A stretch of DNA of 7,740 nucleotides from Bacteroidales bacterium (GTDB taxonomy: Bacteria > Bacteroidota > Bacteroidia > Bacteroidales > Muribaculaceae), in contig SFER01000102.1 of assembly GCA_004557195.1 (NCBI GenBank), positions 1 through 7,740 on the forward strand. Direction: 5' to 3'. This document shows positions 1-6,339 of the stretch, piece by piece; positions within the stretch are counted from its first letter, which is position 1, and each line of letters opens with the position of its first letter. A model generated the notes under the pieces. That model made no database searches, had not been told where the DNA came from, and saw only the letters and a list, made by a program, of their open reading frames with translations. A program made the translations under genes and the position numbers.

Positions 1-1
1 C

Positions 2-2605
2 GCGCTACAACTTGGCGCGAGGGTGAAAATGCCTGCCTATTTCTCCGATGGCATGGTATTACAGCAAAACTCGGTGGTGTCGTTCCACGGCACCGCATCT
101 CCGGGAGAGCGAGTAGTCGTTTCGCCCGGATGGACAAGCCAGAAATACACTGCCACGGCAAGTAGCCGCGGAGCCTGGAGCGTAGCGGTGACTACCCCCT
201 CCTACGGCGGTCCGCACACAATCACCGTGAGCGATGGCACACCCATAACAATCAAAAATGTGCTCATCGGCGAAGTGTGGATTTGCTCCGGGCAGTCTAA
301 CATGGAAATGCCGGTGAAGGGATTCCGCGGACAGCCTGTCGCAGGGAGTGCCGACCTCATTGCCGGTGCAAATCCCAACCAGTGGATTCGCCTTATGCGT
401 CAGCCCAATGCTTGGTCAACATCGCCAAAAGATAACCTCACCGATGTGAAATGGACATATGCCGACTCTCGAGCCGTTGCCGACTTCAGTGCGGTGGGTT
501 ATGTGTTTGGCAAGACCTTGAGCGACGCTCTCGAAGTGCCTGTCGGATTGATTCAATGCGCATGGAGCATGTCCACAATCCAGGCGTGGATGCCTCGAGA
601 GACACTCCGCTCGCAATTCCGCAATGTCGAGCTCCCCGATGTCAACAGCGTGGATTTCGGATGGACCCAGGGCACACCCACACTCCTGTGGAACGCCATG
701 GTGGCTCCGTGGAAAGGTTTCCCGGTAGCCGGAGTAATCTGGTATCAAGGCGAGGCTAACACCCCCAATGCGGCACAATACAAGGCGCTGTTCCCCGCCA
801 TGGTTAATGATTGGCGCACCCTTTTCAACAATCCCAATTTGCCATTCTACTATGCGCAGTTGGCACCGTGGCGCGACGAGGCTTGCGACAAGACCTTGTG
901 GGCAGATTTCCGACAAGTGCAGAACGAACTCCTCTCGGAAGTGCCAAACACCGGGATGGTGACCACCGGCGACCTTGGCGACAGCATCTTCATTCACTTC
1001 CCCAAGAAAATAGAGGTGGGGCGTCGTTTCGCTTATCTCGCACTCGAAAAGAAATACGGTCGCACCGGACTTCGCTCGGCAGCGCCGATGGCAGTGAAGT
1101 GTGAGGCAATCAGCGAAACCGAACTCCTCGTGGAGATGAGCGGCGGCGAGGATGGACTCACCCCCGAAAACGCCATGCTCAAAGGCTTCGAGGTGGTCGA
1201 TGCCAATGGAAAAGTGCATCCCGCCAAAGCCACAATTCTCAACGGCGACTGCAAAGTGAAAGTGTGGAACGACGATGTGGCATATCCCGTTGAGGTGCGC
1301 TACGGCTACCACAACTATTACGAGAGCAACCTCTACAGCAACCTCGGCATCCCCGCGGCTCCATTCCGCATCGCAGCACCCAAATGCCGCAAAACCGCGC
1401 TCATGTGGATAGATGCCGAAGCCAACTACCGCCGCTTCTGCAATGCCGACAGCATCGATTACTACATGAAGAAAATCGCCTCCCTCGGCTTCACCCACGC
1501 TGTTGTGGATGTGCGACCCATATCGGGCTACGTGCTCTACAACAGCCGTCTTGCACCGAAAGTCAAGGGTGCACCCACCCATTTCGACTATCTTGCCAAA
1601 TTCATCGAAACAGGGCATAAATATGGTCTCAAAGTGCTCGCCTCGATGAATGTGTTCTGCGCAGGGCACAACTATCACAACGACGGCGTGATTTACACCC
1701 AGCATCCCGAGTGGGCGAGCGTGGTGTATGATCCGAAGCGCGGTCTTATCTCCATCACAGAGCAGAAACACAAATATGGCGCGATGGTCAATCCGGTAAA
1801 TCCGCAGTATCAGCGCTATATCGTGGATATTATGAAAGAACTTGCCGGCAACTACCCGCAACTCGACGGCTTGATGCTCGATCGTGTGCGCTACGACGGC
1901 TTGCAAGCCGACTTCTCCGAGATGAGCCGCAAAGCATTCGAGGAATATATCGGCAAAAAGGTGAAGAAATTCCCGCAGGATATCCTCACATGGCAAAAAC
2001 GCGGCAACCGCCACTTTAAGGCTGTGCCCGGCTCGCTCTACAACAAGTGGCTCGAGTGGAGAGCCAAAACAATCACCGACTTTATGGCATTTGCCCGCGG
2101 AGAGGTGAAGTCGGTTCGCCCCGACATCGTCTTCGGCACCTACACCGGCGCATGGTATCCCTCTTACTACGAGGTGGGTGCCAATTTCGCAAGCCGCGAC
2201 TATGACCCGTCGAAAGATTTCGACTGGGCGACACCGCTCTACAAGAATTTCGGATATGCCGAACTTATCGACCTTTACGCCACCGGCAACTACTACACCG
2301 ACATCACCCTCAAAGACTACAAGGGGAGTGAGGTGTGGAACGAAACCGACAGCGAGGCGCACAGCGGCACCTGGTATTGCGTGGAAGGCTCTTGCCGTCA
2401 CCTGCGTCAAATCCTCGGCACCAACCGCTTCCTCGGAGGTCTCTTGGTTGACCAATTCTACAAGAATCCGCAAGATTTGAGCCGCTCTATCGCACAGAAC
2501 CTCAAAGACAGCGACGGACTTATGATATTTGATATAGTGCATATTATAAATAAAAACCTTTGGAAAGAAGTAGAAGAAGGAATGAAAGAAGGAGGTAACT
2601 TATGA
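2..2605 (+). CDS. Secreted sialate O-acetylesterase fused to GHL10-like glycosidase domain (5' partial)
   Basis: Predicted exported two-domain enzyme removing O-acetyl groups from a glycan and probably cutting a glycosidic bond. The reading frame is open to the left edge; residues before the GTG at base 23 read ALQLGA-RVK, which looks like the end of a signal peptide, so the true start lies upstream. Numbering from base 23: residues 1-80 form a beta-rich lead-in, then the esterase SGNH block GQSNM with nucleophile Ser92, the GVIWYQGEAN block (237-246), and a His block with His325. The usual esterase ending (NLGIPAAPFRI) closes this domain near 450. Residues about 458-835 resemble GHL10/DUF187 (PF02638, the DigH/YddW family): a starting beta strand at MWIDAE, the helix-strand unit around HKYGLKVLASMN, and a strongly conserved LDRVRYD (619-625). 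The gene overlaps the next by 4 bases. The esterase assignment is firm; the glycosidase activity and substrate are inferred. Confidence 0.88.
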   Translation, partial: ALQLGARVKMPAYFSDGMVLQQNSVVSFHGTASPGERVVVSPGWTSQKYTATASSRGAWSVAVTTPSYGGPHTITVSDGTPITIKNVLIGEVWICSGQSNMEMPVKGFRGQPVAGSADLIAGANPNQWIRLMRQPNAWSTSPKDNLTDVKWTYADSRAVADFSAVGYVFGKTLSDALEVPVGLIQCAWSMSTIQAWMPRETLRSQFRNVELPDVNSVDFGWTQGTPTLLWNAMVAPWKGFPVAGVIWYQGEANTPNAAQYKALFPAMVNDWRTLFNNPNLPFYYAQLAPWRDEACDKTLWADFRQVQNELLSEVPNTGMVTTGDLGDSIFIHFPKKIEVGRRFAYLALEKKYGRTGLRSAAPMAVKCEAISETELLVEMSGGEDGLTPENAMLKGFEVVDANGKVHPAKATILNGDCKVKVWNDDVAYPVEVRYGYHNYYESNLYSNLGIPAAPFRIAAPKCRKTALMWIDAEANYRRFCNADSIDYYMKKIASLGFTHAVVDVRPISGYVLYNSRLAPKVKGAPTHFDYLAKFIETGHKYGLKVLASMNVFCAGHNYHNDGVIYTQHPEWASVVYDPKRGLISITEQKHKYGAMVNPVNPQYQRYIVDIMKELAGNYPQLDGLMLDRVRYDGLQADFSEMSRKAFEEYIGKKVKKFPQDILTWQKRGNRHFKAVPGSLYNKWLEWRAKTITDFMAFARGEVKSVRPDIVFGTYTGAWYPSYYEVGANFASRDYDPSKDFDWATPLYKNFGYAELIDLYATGNYYTDITLKDYKGSEVWNETDSEAHSGTWYCVEGSCRHLRQILGTNRFLGGLLVDQFYKNPQDLSRSIAQNLKDSDGLMIFDIVHIINKNLWKEVEEGMKEGGNL
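2589..2596 (+). promoter_or_regulatory. Strong Shine-Dalgarno site for the DUF5009 gene
   Basis: AAGGAGGT lies inside the last codons of the upstream gene, five bases before the ATG at 2602. It is a near-ideal match to the 16S rRNA 3' end. It supports the start choice and, with the ATGA overlap, suggests reinitiation or coupled translation. The starts at 4034 and 6340 have no comparable site, as expected for Bacteroidetes, where Shine-Dalgarno sequences are generally rare. Confidence 0.75.
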
Positions 2606-4002
2606 AAGAGAGAGCATTGTCGCTTGATGCGCTTCGAGGCTATGCCATTCTGACGATGGTTCTAAGCGCAACAATAGTATATGGTGTGCTGCCCGGCTGG
2701 ATGTACCATGCCCAGGTGCCGCCGCCCGATCATATTTTCAATCCCAATCTGCCCGGACTCACATGGGTGGATATGGTTTTCCCATCGTTCCTCTTTGCCA
2801 TGGGAGCGGCATTGCCGTTCTCGGTGGGGCGCAAGTGCCGCAAAGGGGAGGCAAAATGGCGTCTTGCTCTCAATGCCTTGTGGCGCGGAGTGAAACTCAC
2901 ATTCTTCGCTATCCTCATTCAGCATTTCTACCCGTTTATGACCGGCGACCCGCAGGACCTTCATAGTTGGTTGCTTGCCATCTTCTGCTTCGTGTTGCTA
3001 TTCCCGATGTATATGCGCATCCCCGGCGAACTTCCCGGCTGGGCACGGACAGCCATCCAACTTGGAGCCATGGCAATCGGAGCCGCGGTGATGCTCACTT
3101 GGGACTATCCTCGAGGATATGAGTTCAACCTTCACACCTGCAACATCATCATCTTCATTCTTGCCAATGTGTCGGTGTTTGCCACACTCCTCTATCTTTT
3201 CACACTCGACAATGTGAAAGTGCGCCTTGCGATACTCGCCATCCTCTTTGGCGTGATAGTGTCAGCCGACCTCGACAAGAGTTCGTGGTGCGCAGCACTC
3301 ATGCAATACACCCCGGCAGACTGGCTCTATGTCCCCGCCTATCTGAAATATCTCTTCATCGTGATACCCGGAAGTTTTGCCGGTGAAATCCTTCTCAAAT
3401 ACACAAGCAAGATGCAGGAAACATCCGACAACACCCCGAAAATGCGCGCATTGGCAATGGTTGCGGTTACACTCTCAATCGTGATAGTCAATCTTGTGTT
3501 CCTCTACACCCGTTGCCTCAATCTTAATCTCCTGCTCAACGTCGTTTTACTCGTTGCCGGCTATGCGCTGGTGAGAAAAGGGGAGGGCTACACTGCCTTG
3601 TGGCGTGCGCTGTTCATTGCAGGAGCGTTTATGCTTCTCCTCGGACTTGCATTCGAGCCGTTTGAAGGGGGCGTGAAGAAAGACCCGGTAACATTCGGCT
3701 ATCTTTTCATCACCGGAGGCATGTCGTTTATGACACTCATATTCTTCAGCGCAATCTGCGACTATTTCCGCTGCAAGCGTTCCACCTCGTTCCTCGTGAT
3801 GTCGGGGCAGAACCCGATGGTGGCATACGTCGCAGTGGATTTGCTCATCTATCCGCTGCTCAACATCTTCGGTCTCACACAATTCCTCGGGGTGTTTTAT
3901 CTCACCCCGTTCCTCGGATTTGTTCAAGGAGTGGTGCTCACATCGCTTGCCGTTGCGGTTACAATGTTCTTCACTCGCATGAAGTGGGTGTGGCGCACAT
4001 AA
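2602..4002 (+). CDS. DUF5009 / HGSNAT-like (NagX-like) polytopic membrane acyltransferase
   Basis: Predicted inner-membrane protein of the superfamily that includes human heparan-alpha-glucosaminide N-acetyltransferase (HGSNAT) and bacterial NagX. The family signature SLDALRG sits at residues 7-13 at the start of the first membrane helix. The second signature, LTWVDMVFPSFLFAMG (53-68), matches the HGSNAT pattern of the DLVFP type. His36 or His44, in the loop just before it, could play the role of the HGSNAT active-site histidine. Hydrophobic stretches suggest roughly 11-14 transmembrane helices, for example near 11-30, 56-76, 96-113, 122-139, 180-201, 247-265, 282-302, 306-324, 332-351, 364-386, 404-422 and 436-457. 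There is no cleavable signal. The start is set by the Shine-Dalgarno site and the ATGA overlap. Family membership is clear; transfer of acetyl from cytoplasmic acetyl-CoA to a periplasmic amino sugar is inferred, and a transport role as proposed for NagX remains possible. Confidence 0.85.
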   Translation: MKERALSLDALRGYAILTMVLSATIVYGVLPGWMYHAQVPPPDHIFNPNLPGLTWVDMVFPSFLFAMGAALPFSVGRKCRKGEAKWRLALNALWRGVKLTFFAILIQHFYPFMTGDPQDLHSWLLAIFCFVLLFPMYMRIPGELPGWARTAIQLGAMAIGAAVMLTWDYPRGYEFNLHTCNIIIFILANVSVFATLLYLFTLDNVKVRLAILAILFGVIVSADLDKSSWCAALMQYTPADWLYVPAYLKYLFIVIPGSFAGEILLKYTSKMQETSDNTPKMRALAMVAVTLSIVIVNLVFLYTRCLNLNLLLNVVLLVAGYALVRKGEGYTALWRALFIAGAFMLLLGLAFEPFEGGVKKDPVTFGYLFITGGMSFMTLIFFSAICDYFRCKRSTSFLVMSGQNPMVAYVAVDLLIYPLLNIFGLTQFLGVFYLTPFLGFVQGVVLTSLAVAVTMFFTRMKWVWRT

Positions 4003-4033
4003 ATTTCGACTAATCTAAACCAATTACTTATAT
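4003..4033 (+). other. Short A+T-rich intergenic leader before the GH20 gene
   Basis: These 31 bases are the largest gap in the window. They are A+T-rich, with no Shine-Dalgarno sequence, no inverted repeat that would act as a terminator, and no Bacteroides-type TTTG / TAnnTTTG promoter pair. They look like a simple operon spacer with a typical Bacteroidetes A+T-rich translation leader. Confidence 0.5.
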
Positions 4034-6337
4034 ATGAAAACATTCAGTATGACAATTCTCGCATTAGCGAGCGCTATGTGCCTTTTGGGATGTAGCGAAA
4101 GTGCAAGTTACAAGGTAATACCCTTGCCTAACAGTATCGAACTGAGCGAGAATGCCGCTCCATTTGTAATCAACTCCGGAACAACAATTGTAGCCGAGGG
4201 AGAGGAGATGGAGCGCAATGCCAATATGCTCGCCAAATATATCGATGAACTCACCGGCATTGAAGTGGGTGTGAACACATCGGGCAAGCCGATAGTGTTG
4301 CGTGCGTCGCTTGCAAGCGAAAACAAAGAGGCTTACCGCATGAGCGTGTGTGCCGACAGTATCGTGATTGAAGGCGCCTCGCCTGCAGGTGTGTTCTACG
4401 GAATGCAGACACTTCGCAAGTCGCTCCCGGCAACCGATGTGTCGAGTGTTGAGATGCCAGCCGGTGTGATAGACGATGCGCCTCGTTTCGGCTATCGCGG
4501 AGCACACTTTGATGTGTCGCGCCACTTCTACACAATCGATGAGGTGAAAACATTCATCGACATGATGGCACTTCACAATCTTAACACTTTCCACTGGCAC
4601 CTCACCGACGACCAAGGTTGGAGAATCGAAATCAAGAAATACCCCAAACTTATCGAGGTGGGCAGCAACCGCAAGGAGACCGTGATAGGCCGTCTTCCCG
4701 GCAAATGGGACGGCAAGCCTCACGGTGGCTACTACACACAGGAGCAAGCGCGCGAAGTAGTGGAATATGCCGCCGAGCGCTACATCAATGTAATCCCCGA
4801 AATAGATATGCCGGGGCACATGCGTGCCGCCATCGCTTCATATCCTCAACTTGGCTGCACAGGCAAGCAAATGGATGTGTGGACCGAGTGGGGCGTGGCA
4901 GAAGATGTGCTTTGTGCCGGTAATGACTCGACCATGGCATTTATCAAGGATGTCCTCAATGAAATCATGGACATATTCCCATCGAAATATATCCACATCG
5001 GCGGTGACGAATGCCCGAAAGTGCGTTGGAAAGAGTGCCCCAAGTGCCAGGCTCGCATTCGTGCCGAGAAAATCACCCCCAAAGGCAAATTCTCAGCCGA
5101 AGACCGTCTCCAGGGCAATGTAACTCGCTTCGCCTATGACGTAATCAAAGAGCGCGGCAGAGTGATGATTGGATGGGACGAAATCCTCGAAAGCGACATC
5201 CCGAGCGATGCCATTGTAACCTCGTGGCGTGGCGATGACGGTGCCGTTGAAGGTGCCAATCGCGGCAATAAGGTGATTCTTTCGCCCAACACTCACCTCT
5301 ATTTCGATTTCTACCAGTCGAAAGATGTGCAATACGAGCCGTTTGCAATCGGTGGCTATATCCCGGTGGAAAAAGTGTATAGCTTCGAGCCAATACCTGC
5401 TGAACTCACCGGCGACAAAGCCGACCTCGTAATCGGTGCTCAAGCCAACCTCTGGACTGAGTATATCCTCGACTTTGCGCAAGTGCAATACATGGAACTT
5501 CCGCGCATGGCAGCCCTCGCCGAAGTGCTCTGGACACAACCTGACAAGAAGAACTTCGATTGCTTCAAAGACCGCATCCCGGCACTCTTTGCAATCTACG
5601 ACCGTCTTGGTTATAACTATGCCAAGCATCTTGCCGACATCACTGCAACCTACACTCCGGTGCCCGAAAAGAAAGCGTTGAGTGTTGATTTCACCACTTT
5701 GAAAGGGCGTGAAATCCACTATACACTCGATGGTTCGGAGCCTACCGAAAAATCGGCAAAATATGAAGGCGAACTTTTCATCACCGACAATGCAATAGTG
5801 AAAGCAGCCTCTTATGCGTCGGGCAAGCCGAGCCGAGTGCTTTGCGACACTATCACCGTGAACAAGGCCACATTCTGCAAAGCAGTGCTCAACAGCACCC
5901 CCGCCGAGGGATATGCATTTGCCGGCGCTCCCACATTTGTCGATGGCATCACCGGCACTCAAAACTATCGCACCGGTCGCTGGGTGGGCTTCGTTAACGG
6001 CGATTGCGATGTGACAATCGACCTCGGAGCAGAAACCGAATTTGGCGAAGTGGGCTTCAACTGCTGTGTATTCCAATGCGACGGCGTTGTGGATGCAAGC
6101 GGTGTGGAAGTGAAGGTGTCGAGCGACGGTAAGGAATTTGTTGCCGTGGCATCGGAAACCTATCCCGAAATCGACCGCAACTTCGAGTTTGGCTCGTTGC
6201 ATCACTCCGTTAAATTCGACACATGCAAGGCTCGCTATGTCAATGTGGTGGTTAAGAGCACCAAGGCATTGCCCGCATGGCATGCCTTTTCGGCATCTCC
6301 CGCATTCGTGTTTGTCGATGAGATAAGTGTAGATTAA
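4034..6337 (+). CDS. GH20 beta-N-acetylhexosaminidase lipoprotein with Fn3-like and F5/8-type C-terminal domains
   Basis: Exo-acting beta-N-acetylhexosaminidase releasing terminal GlcNAc or GalNAc by substrate-assisted catalysis. Residues 1-20 are a lipoprotein signal ending in the lipobox LLGC (Cys20), so it is membrane-anchored on the periplasmic or outer surface; the following SES is only weakly acidic, so surface export is uncertain. A GH20b domain covers about 26-145. The catalytic barrel starts at GYRGAHFDVSRHF (153-165), continues with FHWHLTDDQGWR (186-197), and carries the diagnostic GGDE (323-326): Asp325 orients the substrate acetamido group and Glu326 is the acid/base. Trp381, Trp398 and Trp474 are likely subsite residues. 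Residues about 555-608 match a chitobiase C-terminal Fn3-like domain (HYTLDGSEPT), and about 612-767 resemble an F5/8 (CBM32-like) glycan-binding module. It starts 31 bases after the DUF5009 gene and ends 2 bases before the next. Length is normal for multidomain Bacteroidetes members. Linkage specificity cannot be read from sequence. Confidence 0.95.
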   Translation: MKTFSMTILALASAMCLLGCSESASYKVIPLPNSIELSENAAPFVINSGTTIVAEGEEMERNANMLAKYIDELTGIEVGVNTSGKPIVLRASLASENKEAYRMSVCADSIVIEGASPAGVFYGMQTLRKSLPATDVSSVEMPAGVIDDAPRFGYRGAHFDVSRHFYTIDEVKTFIDMMALHNLNTFHWHLTDDQGWRIEIKKYPKLIEVGSNRKETVIGRLPGKWDGKPHGGYYTQEQAREVVEYAAERYINVIPEIDMPGHMRAAIASYPQLGCTGKQMDVWTEWGVAEDVLCAGNDSTMAFIKDVLNEIMDIFPSKYIHIGGDECPKVRWKECPKCQARIRAEKITPKGKFSAEDRLQGNVTRFAYDVIKERGRVMIGWDEILESDIPSDAIVTSWRGDDGAVEGANRGNKVILSPNTHLYFDFYQSKDVQYEPFAIGGYIPVEKVYSFEPIPAELTGDKADLVIGAQANLWTEYILDFAQVQYMELPRMAALAEVLWTQPDKKNFDCFKDRIPALFAIYDRLGYNYAKHLADITATYTPVPEKKALSVDFTTLKGREIHYTLDGSEPTEKSAKYEGELFITDNAIVKAASYASGKPSRVLCDTITVNKATFCKAVLNSTPAEGYAFAGAPTFVDGITGTQNYRTGRWVGFVNGDCDVTIDLGAETEFGEVGFNCCVFQCDGVVDASGVEVKVSSDGKEFVAVASETYPEIDRNFEFGSLHHSVKFDTCKARYVNVVVKSTKALPAWHAFSASPAFVFVDEISVD

Positions 6338-6339
6338 TC

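Noticed and set aside
416..2542. 708-residue minus-strand open frame
   Set aside because: It is codon-aligned with the well-supported esterase/GHL10 gene, and its Cys/His/Val-rich translation has no recognisable domain. It is explained by avoidance of TTA, CTA and TCA codons in the sense gene.
2528..2562. Possible Bacteroides-type promoter (TTTG at 2528, AACCTTTG at 2555)
   Set aside because: The -7 box lacks the leading T of TAnnTTTG and the spacing is longer than usual. It lies inside coding sequence at an overlapping gene pair, so co-transcription is the simpler reading.
4064..4819. 251-residue minus-strand open frame
   Set aside because: Codon-aligned antisense shadow over the signal peptide, GH20b domain and start of the barrel of the GH20 gene.
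5006..5050. Cysteine cluster after GGDE in GH20 (Cys327, Cys335, Cys338) as a metal-binding site
   Set aside because: To my knowledge such cysteines are common in Bacteroidetes GH20 enzymes around this loop, and three cysteines without a clear fourth ligand do not support a zinc site.
5093..6283. 396-residue minus-strand open frame
   Set aside because: Codon-aligned antisense shadow of the GH20 gene with no domain signature.
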